NCBI RefSeq assembly: GCF_003573695.1 | Contig: NC_039365.1 | Location: 129,791,466-129,855,465, forward strand | From: Papaver somniferum | Taxonomy: Eukaryota > Streptophyta > Magnoliopsida > Ranunculales > Papaveraceae | Direction of reading: 5' to 3' | Length of the DNA stretch: 64,000 bases | Made by a program: the position numbers and the translations under genes | Notes under the pieces: model-generated | What the model saw: only the letters and a program-made list of their open reading frames with translations | Databases searched by the model: none | Told to the model about the DNA's origin: nothing | Shown here: piece by piece, positions 10,811-21,986 of the stretch | How the letters are laid out: each line of letters opens with the position of its first letter | Position numbering within the stretch: the first letter of the stretch is position 1

Positions 10811-13431
10811 TGAAAAGACGAGGGTACCCAAATACACCACAATCTTTTTTTTTCAACCTATAAGTCCTCTTACCCAAAGTGATCGTCTATGGACAAAGTC
10901 GAGACAATACAACAAATCGGTATTCACACTTTGTGTGATTGTCTATGGATACGAGATCGAGACAATACGACTACCAAAGTGTGATACTTGATAATAGGTT
11001 CGGACTTAACCAAACTCTGTAGGATCATTATCAAGTATAACAGAGTTAAAGTTTGTGTATTTTACTTTTAATTACAATAAACAATTATAATTGCGGAAAT
11101 ATAAAACTAAAAGACACAGCAAGATTTTGCTAACAAGGAAAACTGCAAGTGCATAAAAACCCTGGGACCTAGTCCAGAATTGAATACTATTAGAATAAAG
11201 CTGCTATACAAAATTTAAACCAACTTCGTATAGTTGAGACCAAGCAACTACCCCTATTGAACTTAGTTTCCTCAGTATCCCTGCGCTTCCGACTTCGAAG
11301 GTCACATACTGGTACAATTTCATTGGATCGTATTCCAAACAGTAAAGGTACAACAAATCTGTTTGGTAACAACTCTATTGATTATTTCAAGATAAAGATA
11401 TCTCAAGTCATACGCAAAGGCTCTTCCGTTTAATCCAATAAACTCCTTTGCCTGGTTAGATAAATATATCCAATAACTACAAAATTAGTTAAGTTTAGAT
11501 TCGCACTCAATCAAAATAAATCTCAAAGAGATATAATGAGAATGTCGATCTCACGCAACTAATCAATCGAGTAAATCTGATTATAGGTGGATCCCAGCCG
11601 ATCAAGGTTTATGTACACACAAAGATATAAGAACTAGTAAGAAATCTTCTTTGTATTCAAATCTTCAATAAACACCTGCACAATACCACTTGAATATCTT
11701 GTGATCAATCACACACAGAATGGACTCTGTTAACAATGGATTATCAAAGATGTCTTTAGATCTACAAACAGTTCTAAAGATCCCGTCGATACTTTGAGAT
11801 AGTTTGAGTGAATCTTATATCAGAAGAGAAGATTCTCAAGCATAAACAAACAAAGTGCAGTCAAAGTTTTAACAACCGTTAGTCAATCAAATCGATCGGA
11901 AACTAATAACACTGCAATTGTCGAGTTTTCCAGCAACGGTACTCGTAGACCTTCTTGATCCCACAAAAGTATTTAAACGAGCGGTCGTAAGAGATTTCAC
12001 CTAATAGGATACTTTCCTCTCTGAATAGATGGATCCACCAGAACAACAAGAATTGACGTTTGTCTGACTCTTAGGATAGTTTGTTAGAAATGCAAACTTA
12101 GGTATTTATAGACCAAGGAATTTCCAAAACCAAAAATATTCTCAAGATATGCAATGAATAGCAAAATTCGGTTTTCCTAATTCCAATAAATGCTTGTCCA
12201 AAATTTCTGAAATCTCACAATAGAAAATCTACAATTAGTAATTGCACATTACTAATTTTTATTCTCTAGAGATATGCATTTAATTGCTGGTAATTAAAAC
12301 ATATAAAACCAAAAAATTTAATTAAAAGATTCTCAATTTATTTCGGCACAGGATCAACTAAGGAATATCTTTGAACAATAAATGATAAGAGTTACTGTAC
12401 GTGTTCAAAGTATGTTGACATCTTTTCACTGTAAATCCTTATTCATAATTACACGGATTTACATTCTTGGAATCAGTTATACCACGCTTCCAAACAAGTT
12501 TAGAATTGGTTGACCTGTATTCCAAGATAACTATGTGATTGATCAAATATCAAATCACATACATGGGTCAATCGGTTCTACCAATCACTATGATCCGTTA
12601 TACCTCAATATGGAAATACTTGTGATCGGTCACACAAGTTACCAGGAACGGTTACATCAGTTACCATGACCAATTGCCATATTCCCATGGTATTTCTTGT
12701 GATCGGTCACACCAGTTACCAGGATTGGTTACACCAATTACCAGGACCGGTTACCAATTACAAGGATCGATTACACAACACTCTGTGATAGGTCACACTA
12801 ATTACTAGGCTCAGTCACACCAATTATAAATATCGATCATACCATCTCATGGTGATTACTTAGGATCGGTTACACCAATTTAATAAAAACTAGTCATACC
12901 AAATCATTAGTCAGGTATTGTGATTAGTTATACCAAGATACATAACATAGTTACGATCGGTTCTACTATCTCACACATATTGGTAATCCAAAGATTTGCA
13001 ATGAATAGTCGTACCAATAAGCCTAATGAATTCCCTTTCGATTCATAAAACAAGTTCATGAATGTACTTCCTTTAAAAGAATGTAAAACATTGTTTCCTA
13101 TGATGAAATCTTCACCATAACCTATTCACATAATCATAACAGTATATACAAGATTATGTCGATGTCATATCTACGAAGTTCAAAAGATAAGCGTTATACT
13201 TCATAGTCTAATTCCCTAATACTATGATCATACAAATATGACCATGTCACATCACTAGAGTATTATACAATATGTACAGTATATACAGCTTCGCTGTTAT
13301 GTTTTCAATATAGCATGACTTGAAAGATACGTTGGGAATGAAACAGTTCAAGTCAATATTACTAACCTCAAGAGGAAGGATGATGTCGTGTTGTAGTTCG
13401 CTTTTTATTCACATTCTTCAGGTCTTCGGAG
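10811..13431 (-). repeat. 3' LTR of element B, with its first about 165 bp deleted
   Basis: It aligns with the 5' LTR (59610-62418) from the TGAAAAGACG end through to 13431. The segment equivalent to 62254-62418, including the TGTTAGAG start, is missing. At 13432 the sequence passes straight into internal sequence containing an AAATTGACA-like tract. A TATAAATA lies on the minus strand at 12103-12110. Many GGTTACACC and GATCGGTCAC-like short repeats lie at 12560-12960. Confidence 0.75.
12590..12960 (-). repeat. Short degenerate repeats GGTNACACCA / GATCGGTT in the LTR of element B
   Basis: The stretch carries about ten imperfect 20-30 bp steps of the type GATCGGT-ACACC-AATTACC. The 5' LTR has the same block at 61400-61750, and the solo LTR D has a related one at 20060-20340 (GGGAACCGATCCTA). 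It is internal to the LTR U3 region and probably an upstream regulatory or recombination-prone block. Confidence 0.55.
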
Positions 13432-15384
13432 TGTCAATTTTAGTGACAAAACTCTTATTACATATGGATAAACAAATTACATAAGAATTCATTTTACATA
13501 CACTTGATTCCAAGTTTCAACAGCACAATAACCTGCATATATTCAATCAATAAATGACGTTGTTGACATTTGAATAACAAAATCTTTTACTCCCCCTAAA
13601 GGTAAGAGCTCTCTATTACTTAACTTACATCTTTGGTATTCCTCTTTTTGTAGTCAGAATACTACAACAACAATATGATATGTTTCTCCCCCTTAGTCAA
13701 TGCTTTACTTTTTCGTCAAATATAACGTTTAAGCATAATTTTCCTTTCATTAGTGATTGCAAATCACGTGTTTATTCCATATATTTCTCCCCCTTTTTGT
13801 CACAAAATGACAAAGGTTCGAGCAAATAAAGGACAAAACGAAAGAATCTTACAAATATAAAAGACTTGTAAACAACCTATAAGAGTTAAGCACGAAGGTT
13901 TCACATACCACTTTAAATAACCAATATTAAAACCAAAACTACAAGTAATTTAGTTTTAATATATTATCAAGAAAACAATTACCCGAAGCAATTTTCCCTA
14001 ATAGTTTAACAATTTTATTAAGAAACTTAATTCCCTTGTTAAACCGATTGTGTATGGGCAATTACTTATTTCGATAAGACCAAAATAAAGATCAGAATTA
14101 ACTTTATTTCTCTCATCAGGCTCTAATTATTCAGACAATAACTAGATCTTTCCCTTTAGACAAGACAAGCACTAGTTCATTTAACTAGTTTTTCTTGTCA
14201 GGGCATTCGATTAGACTTGAATAACTGAATCCTTCAATTTGATAAGTCTAACTAAGATCATAATTAACTTAGTTTCTCTTATCTGAAATCGATTTGGACT
14301 AAACAAATAATACTGTATTTTGTTAAGCCATAAACAATACATAAAAACCAAATAAATTGACTTTCACAAATATTTTCTTAAACGGAAGCAATTGAAACAA
14401 ACATATACATTACAACACCGTAATTGGACCGAATTTCTTTAAGCGAAAACACTTGATACCCAACAATAAAGAAGATACCAAACAATAAGCCAAATAAATT
14501 GACACAGTTTTTCTTAACGGGAAACAATTGAATCATACACACACATACATCAATACACAATAATGGAACATATTAATTGTACCGAAATTTTGTTAAGAAA
14601 AAGCAAAATATATGCAATAACAGGCTTTTCTTAAACAGGAAAACGATTAACTGACAAATTCGTTACCTCAGATTCCACAGCCTCTTCTCCCCATAAAGAT
14701 ATATCATTAAGCGCAAGTTCAAATAAGAACTCTCCCCCAGTGTGTTGTCATCCTCCCGCAAGAACAAAAGAACAACAACAAGAGCAACATTTACCAGAGA
14801 AAGGTTGAAACGGTTTTAACTAATGCTTCCAATAACAAAAGTTGAAACCCGAAACACATATGTTATGTTAAACACTACTCATGTAAACATAAATTGATTC
14901 AACATATTGTGACTTTTCACATATGAGTTTCAATCGGAACACCTTATGATCCTTTAATAAATCCTACCAGCATGGGATAGAACTTAATCCATCTAAATCA
15001 AAAATCCACACAAACCATAAGGGTCACATCATATGAGATCGAATATTAAGGTTAATTAAAACCGAAATGAGACATCCCATAAACCGAACACACATAGCAA
15101 AAATATAAGCATTCATTCACAGGCTATGTAATCGGTAACTATCACAAGAAAAATTATAAAGAAATAATTTTATTCATAAATAGTGATAGTTTTTATTCAA
15201 AAATAGACCTTATACAATAATTGAAGCAAATTAAAACATTGATGTCTATTTTTCCTTTAAATAAGAATCTTTAACTCTCTTAGAGTTTCTTGGTTTGCTT
15301 TGGAGTCAGATCAGGAGATCTCACAATATTCCATGCCAATCATCTTCGATGATCACTAATCTTGATTCAAGACTCATAACATTG
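13432..15384 (-). other. Noncoding 3' part of element B, no gene seen
   Basis: The stretch is AT-rich with many short TAATTAACTTA-like steps on the minus strand. It holds a GTCATTTTGTGACAAAAAGGG block at about 13787-13810, typical of the region before the copia 3' LTR. No frame longer than 60 codons is conserved with C or E. RT and integrase motifs were looked for and not seen. Confidence 0.55.
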
Positions 15385-15636
15385 TTATTGACTTCCTTTA
15401 CTTCCTTTCGGAAATTTCCATGTTCCTTGCTTCACCAAAATTAGATCTAATTTTAGTGAAAGATTATTGAGAAGATTATCATTAAGGGAGGAAATCTCGT
15501 CATTAGGAACATCTTGATGAAGTTCTGGAGTTGAGTCTGAATCACCATCCGAAGATTCAAGACAAAGTTTCTTGTTATGAAACAATATAGTCCAGACCTT
15601 TTCAACTTTGTGAGAGTTGCAGCTAGAGGTAGACAT
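15385..15636 (-). CDS. Small second ORF of element B (unknown)
   Basis: The 83-codon frame follows gag after about 350 nt. The start is M at 15636. It has an acidic middle (SSDGDSDSTPELHQDVPND) then a Leu/Asn/Ser helix with LNNLSLKLDLILVKQ. In C and E a different small ORF occupies the same place, between gag and the long noncoding tail. No family is recognised. It could be a remnant of a gag-pol linker. Intactness is not a strong argument at this length. Confidence 0.4.
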   Translation of the reverse strand: MSTSSCNSHKVEKVWTILFHNKKLCLESSDGDSDSTPELHQDVPNDEISSLNDNLLNNLSLKLDLILVKQGTWKFPKGSKGSQ

Positions 15637-15986
15637 TCTGTCCGATCTCTATAAAATGAAATGTAAAACCTATCCTCTTATAAACAAGGGAAGTTTTTCT
15701 CACAATCTTTGAGAATATTATTTCATTTATTTTCCTTAACCGAAAATCTATTTGGAAATATTATTATTAAAATATTTACATACATATCCTTCCTGTTTAT
15801 TTTTGAAGATAAATAATAAGGATTCAAGTTTATGATAACCAAGTTAGGTTATCAATTTTCGGTTGTTGAATTTTCTTCCCTTAGAAATTTCAACATTCTT
15901 ACAGGTTTGAGAGTCTTTTACTTTTGAACTGTTAAGTTCTTTTCTCAAATCTGAGACAAGATCTTGGTATCTAAAAATCACATTAT

Positions 15987-16760
15987 TCAATTTCCCAAGT
16001 CGATTCTATGAGGTGATTTTTGATTTAGACTTAGATCTTGGTTTTTTGGATCGACAAGGTTTCTCTCTCTGTGAGACACTATAGGGCATTGTTTTTGATA
16101 GTTCCCCCATCGTCTGCATCGAAAACAAGGTCCAGAAGTATTCTGATTACAACCCGGTTTGATAGGTTTATTCAACCTTTTCTTGTTATCACTTTTTGAT
16201 ATATTCACATCAAGAGTTGATTTACATGAACAACCAAGTTTATTCCTCAATTTCGAATTCTCTACTTTTAACTTTCTGATTTCATCTTGACAACAGTTGA
16301 TGTCATGGATAAGTTTAGATACTTGTTCTTTCTCGGAACATGGAGAGAGTTCGATTTTCATAAGATGCTTGTTAAGTTTTTCTTTATCATTTAGATATCT
16401 TAGTCTGATTTGATCAAGCGATGATTTTATTCCTTTGATTTCAGATTCAAAAGTCTGAATTCTTTTATCTTCACAAAGAAATTCTTGTTGAAAAACTTTA
16501 GAAGTGAACTCTTCTTGAGTATCTATTGTTGAAAATATTTCTGATTCATATACTTCTGCAATGGTTGCAACATGGTCTATCATACAGTCTTGATTATCCT
16601 CATCAGGAGAATAATCAAGAGAAGCGGTGTATGCATTTCTATTCCATCGAATATCCTTAGTTGGTCAGTCTGGAGAAATATGACCAAAGCCTTGACATTT
16701 GTAGCATTGAGGAATAATATCATCGTCATCCCATGTATCTTCAGACTTTGGGGTAGAAAT
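15987..16760 (-). pseudogene. Gag C-terminal half of element B (two zinc knuckles and coiled coil)
   Basis: From 16760 the frame has an acidic stretch, then zinc knuckle 1 (CYKCQGFGH), whose last cysteine codon is a stop. The frame then continues from M at 16583 with a long coiled coil (Glu, Lys and Leu rich, about 100 residues), and knuckle 2 (CFRCRRWGN...QC), in which the histidine is replaced by asparagine. It ends at 15987. Two spaced knuckles are also seen in C and E. It is cut at its 5' side by C at 16763. Gag would form the particle and bind RNA in the cytoplasm. Confidence 0.7.
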
Positions 16761-17387
16761 ATTGTTAGAGAACTGCTCGGTCGAACTCGCATGCGTTGTT
16801 ATCTCAAGCATATTTGTCAAATTTATTCTAGACTAAGTATAGCTAAGTCTCGGTTTAGGACAATTTAGTGTAGTTGAGCTCCAGACTCCATGGTGATCAT
16901 CTTACGAATATGAAGAACTACTCAGGAACCAGTGGAACTTCATCCGACTAAAAGGTATGTGGATACTTGAACTTATCTATCACTCAAAAGTCTATCTCTC
17001 TATCTCCTACTCTTGAGACAAAGTCGTATAAGTATGATAGTTTTCATACGTACACATTTGCTATTTGGAGCCGAGTTTACTCGCCTATCTTTTTCTCGAA
17101 ATACGTGTTGGTAAGCTTTCGCTTTAACCACTTTTCATATTTATCCGTGACGAAAGTCATGATGACGTTTCAATATTGAAAATAGCTTTGATGACGATAG
17201 TCGTGAAAAACGATAGTTATAACATTATAGAAGAATGTTTCAATGATTGAAATGTAGAGTTGAGATTATGTAACCAACTATGTATATAAGCATATATAGT
17301 GTGTTCGCACATTAATGTATAAATCCATGTGCCGGAAACCAAGTGTGTGCAGTTGTGCATGCGATATTGGTGAAGGAGACAGGTTGG

Positions 17388-17578
17388 GTACGCGTACCCG
17401 TACGCATACTGGCGGAAGTTTTCCAACCGAAAATTTCTGCTGGAGTTTGTAGTTTACAAACCGGAAAACCAGTCACCTTAGGTACGCGTACTCACGGAAG
17501 TTTTCGAACCGAAAATTTCTGCTGAGTTTCCAAACTCAAATCCGGTAGCTAAGGTACACGTACCCGTACGCGTACCCA
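17388..17578 (+). repeat. Three short repeats with TACGCGTAC palindromes in the LTR of C
   Basis: Palindromes GTACGCGTAC (near 17390, 17481 and 17568) alternate with copies of GGAAGTTTTC, GAACCGAAAATTTCTGCTG and TTTCCAAACTC. In the related LTR of E the corresponding places hold TTCGCGAAC and TCCGCGAAC. They are likely protein-binding or recombination-sensitive palindromes in U3. Confidence 0.6.
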
Positions 17579-18041
17579 AGCTGGTTATTTCTCAAATCGG
17601 AAGTTCATGAACTTAAAACAATAAATCAATAAGGAATGCAATCTTTGCAAACCGTGGCTATATTGTTCATGAATTGATTCAAGTGAATCAAATCGATTTT
17701 GTTTCAATTGTGTATATGTATAAATACCTAAGCAATTGAACAACTCTATCAACTAGTTCTTATGATTCATTTGAACTGGTTATGAGAAAGATGAATATGG
17801 TTGATATGAGAGAATTCATGTGGCTAACCTCGGTTAACCATTTGTGAACCAACCAAGTGTACACGTTTAGGTACGGTTACTCAAACCTAAATGAAACACA
17901 TTTCATTTGTTTATGACAAGCTACGTTTTGATCTAACAGTTGAAAGATATTAGCTTGGAGAAATCAGGTTTTTCATCTAACGGTGAATATTGAATGCTTT
18001 GTTGCCAAGGTAACTTAGATTACAAACCCTGATTTGAAAAC

Positions 18042-18050
18042 TATATAAAG
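18042..18050 (+). promoter_or_regulatory. TATA box in the 5' LTR of C
   Basis: TATATAAAG precedes the region of LTR ends that is shared with E and with the 3' LTR fragment. It lies at the expected place for transcription of the genomic RNA and about 1.1 kb before the primer site. Confidence 0.55.
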
Positions 18051-19190
18051 GAGACATCTAGCATCTGGAAAAACTAATCCCGACACCTCCTGGGTGATAC
18101 TAGTTAGTTTGCTAGAGTCGATTCTCCTTTAACCTTAGGTTTCTTCCCGAGACCCTGTAGGTTAACGACTGAAAGACTCATTGGGATTGTGAAGCCAGAC
18201 AAAACTACTTCTCTTGTAGTTGAGCGATCTTATCTTGCCATTTTCTATCGTACGAGTTCAATTGAATAACTGAATTGAGATTATATCTCCGATAGGGCAA
18301 GATAAAAAGAAATCACAAACATCTTCGTATCATCGTTTGTGATTCCAAAATATCTTGTTTCGCTACCGTACGTTTAAGATTTTTGTGAGGTGATTGACAA
18401 TTCTAGGCTATTCTTCGGGAATATAAGTCCGGTTTATCGATTGGTTCATGTTCACCTTGATTTATCAAAAGACGGAACAAAACTTTTAGGTCTATCTGTG
18501 GGAGACAGATTTACCTATCATAGACTTTTATGTGTGATACATATTTGTTTATTAAAGTGTTCGACTTTGGGTCGTAGCAACTCTTGGTTGTGGGTGAGAT
18601 CATCTAAGGGAATCAAGTGTGTAGTATCCTGCTGGGATCAGAGACGTAAGGAGCGCAACTATACCTTAAAATCAGTGTGATATTGATTAGGGTTCAACTA
18701 TAGTCCAGACCGAAGTTAGTTTATAGTAGGCTAGTATCTGTAACGGCTTAATACAGTGTGGTGTTCAATCTAGACTAGGTCCCGTGGTTTTTCTGCATTT
18801 GCGGTTTCCTCATTAACAAAATTTCTGGTGTCTTTGTTATTTCTATTCCGCATTATATTTTGTTATATAATTGAAATATCACAGGTTGTGCGTTAAGATC
18901 AATCAATTAGAATATCCAACCTTTGGTTTTTGATTTAAATTGATTGACACTTGGATATTGGTCTTTGGTACCATCCAAGTTATTATCCTTGTATTTGATA
19001 AAGACTCGCAGATTTCTATTTGCTTGAGTAAAGATCAACTGAAGTGAGAGAGATATTTACTCCTCGATATACTTTTCTCTAGATTGAGTCTGACCGTCTA
19101 GTTGATTCTCTAGAAAGTATATTGGAGTTAGTCCATACATATTTCTAATCGAAATATTGGGTGTGGTTGTTGTACCCCCGCCTTTTCAAT

Positions 19191-19202
19191 TAGTATCAGA
19201 GC
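19191..19202 (+). promoter_or_regulatory. Primer-binding site of C (initiator Met tRNA type)
   Basis: The site reads TAGTATCAGAGC, directly after the LTR. The canonical copia site is TGGTATCAGAGC, so the first G is changed. E has TGGTATCTGAGC at 24357-24368 and B has the perfect site on the minus strand. Confidence 0.7.
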
Positions 19203-19254
19203 AGGCAAACACGTTTAAGACCTTAAAAGTCTGTGTTTGTAGCGATCTGACTCT

Positions 19255-19321
19255 ATGGACAGAGGTGATATCTCTATTAACGTACTACCAGTCTTCGATG
19301 GCTCAAACTACTTATGGTGGA
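19255..19321 (+). pseudogene. Element C gag, 5' part (before D)
   Basis: The start ATG (19255) follows the primer site by about 50 nt. The frame reads into the NVLPVFDGSNYLWW-type gag start and breaks at 19321 inside the YLWW codons by insertion of D. The gtgga duplication (19317-19321 and 36189-36193) restores the frame exactly at 36194. It belongs with 36194-37634. Confidence 0.75.
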
Positions 19322-20815
19322 TGTTAGAGAATTACTCGGTTGAACCCACCAAGCGTTGGTATGTCAAGTTTGGTTGTCATATTTTAGTGAATCAAAACTC
19401 ATGTTAAGAGTCGCTTGATTATGTACTAGAGTCAACTTCTTATAGGTTAGCTTGAAAGTATTAGGATATGAGACATTACAAGTATTGCGAAGTCTTGAAG
19501 ATGTGAAGAAGCAAGGAGCTACAACGACAACAATCATCCTTCCACTTGAGGCTAGTGATATTTGACTTGAATTATTTCATTCCCTAACGTATCTTTCAAG
19601 TCGTGCATATTGAAAACATAACTGCGAAGCATATTTGAACTCTAGATAGACATAGTATTAAGGAATACAATACGAGGTTTATTGCTTAACCATTAAACTT
19701 TGCAGATAAGACATCGCCATAATCATTTGAATGCTATTGTGATTATGTATGGGTATGAGGTGAGGATTTCATCCTAGGGAACAATGTTTACATGTGTTTT
19801 AAGGAAGTAAGTTCATAAACTTGTTTGTGAACTAAAAAGGAAATCGTCAGGTGTTATTGGTTTTGTTATTCATTACATATCTTATGAACAACCAATATGT
19901 GTGATTGATATAACCGCTCACAACTTGTTTGTGTTCTTGGAAGTACTATTCACAAAGGCCTGACTTATGTATTGGTATGACTTTTATTAGTGAAACCGAT
20001 TTTAAGTAATCACTTGAGATGGTATGATCAGGTTTTTGTTTTGTCTGACCAAACATGGGAGAGGGGAACCGATCCTAGTAAGAGTTGCATTACATCACAA
20101 GGGGAACCGATCCTTGTATGGGGTGCAGCAAGGTTTATAGCAGAAAGGGGAACCGATCCTATGGACATGTCCATGGCATTTTTAGGCAAAGGGGAACTGA
20201 TCCTATGGATATGTGCAACACATATAAGTTAGATACCATATATATGTGGGAAACCGATCTTAGTACCTAGTCAAACGAATTTTGGAAAGCTAGTGTGACT
20301 ATGCACAATACTCACATGGAGGTAGAACCGAAACTTGTTTTGGTTGAACCGTTAAACCCATGATTGTGATTGAATGTTGGTTTGATCAATCACATAGTTC
20401 TTGAAAGTCATACGAACCAATTCTAAACTTGTTTGGAAGTGTGGAAAATCGTTTTCAAGGTTGTAAGTGTGAAAGAGAACTTACAAATTAAGGATGTCGA
20501 CATACTTTGAACACGTGTTGTGAATGTTTATTTCTTTAATTGTTCAAAGATATTCCTTAACATCTAAGGGAAGAGAATCCCAGGATAGAAACATAAATAA
20601 GTTAAGAATCTTTTAACTAAGGTTATTAATTTCATTTTGTAGGGAAATATGAGAATTAGTAATGTGCATTTACTAATTAGATTTTCCGAGAGATTTCGAT
20701 CATTATTTTTGGACAGAGCATTTCCAGGAATTATGAAAACCGAATTTGTGCTTTAATGAATATCTTGAGAATATTTTCAGTTTTGGAAATTCCTTGGTGT
20801 CCAAACTTCCTTGTC

Positions 20816-20823
20816 TATAAATA
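20816..20823 (+). promoter_or_regulatory. TATA box of solo LTR D
   Basis: TATAAATA lies in the same place as in T (10332-10339) and B (minus strand 12103-12110 and 60917-60924). It is followed by a sequence with CTCTTACG/GCCGCTC, shared by all family copies, which is typical of the transcription start neighbourhood. Confidence 0.5.
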
Positions 20824-21986
20824 CTTGAAGTTTGCCTTTCTAGCAAACTAATCCTTCGTGACAGCAAACTTCTTCGGTTGTGTTGTTACTGGTGTAGCCG
20901 CCTATTCGGAGAGGAGAGTAACCTAATTAGGCGAAATCTCTTACGGCCGCTCAGTTTAAAGTCTTCTTTGGAATTGATAAGCTCTAGTGTATACCGTTGG
21001 TGGGAAACTAGAAGATTTCATTGTTATTTCAGTTTTCGATTATTGATTTGTTTGACTAACGGTTGTTGAATCTTTGTTTGCACCTAGTTTGTTTATTCTT
21101 GAGAACCTTTTCTTCTGATATAAGGCCCACTCAAACTAGATCAAAGATCAACGTTTCTACAGATCCAAGTCTTTCTAGATCCGTAAGATAGATTCATTGA
21201 TTTGCCATTGTTAACAGACTCCGTTCTGTGAGACAAATCAATAAGGAATCAAGTTTGTTTTTGCAGGTTGTTACTTTGAAGATTAAATCGAAGATTGAAG
21301 ACTTTGAAGATTTGAAGACTTTTGTTCTTGTGTTTTGATTTTTGGTGTAACTTTCTGTGACTTGATTTTCGGGGATCAAAGAGGTTGTTTATTTTCAATA
21401 AACATAATCCTTTTTAAGATCAACAAGTAGTTTGTGGTTCTATCATAAACCTTTTAATCAAGACTGATTATTTCGGTGATCATTTTCTTGTTTGATCTTG
21501 TAATAGAGGAACTTCGGATCTGGTAACAGGTCTTAAAAATTGGAGAATCCTTAACTACGCTTATATCATATATTTCGGTATTGTGATTAAAAAGTGATTT
21601 TTGTTACCAAACATTTTATCCTTTACTGTTTGGAATACGATCCAAAGGAATCATGTCTTGAGAGATTGAACCATTAAGAAGATGGATTATATTTAAGTCC
21701 TAAATAGAATGCATGTTCTGATAGGATATCTAATATCAAATATCTATTGAGAACTTCGGTTCTGCTAGATATTATCAAAACAAATATCTATAGAGAACTT
21801 CGGTTCTGCTAGATATTGTCAAAACAAGAATACTGCTGAAGCTGAGTAACTAGGATTTAAGTTTACTTAGTAGTGTCTACACGAAATTGCAGGTTTACTT
21901 TTTGTAGCGTCTTAATTCATTAAGTATTCAAATATGGACTAGGTCCAGGGGTGTGCTTTACTTTATTTCCGCATTATAATTGTTTT

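Larger units (their letters stand above)
16763..19188 (+). repeat. 5' LTR of element C (2.43 kb)
   Basis: It begins TGTTAGAGAACTGCTCGG and ends CCGCCTTTTCA. A TATATAAAG (18042-18050) is the probable promoter. The U3 region (17388-17578) carries repeats with CGCG palindromes. Two similar LTRs are in the window (21987-24354 and 39785-40623). It is recognisable by the 3' end GGGTGTGGTTGTTGTACCCC and the following primer site. Confidence 0.82.
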
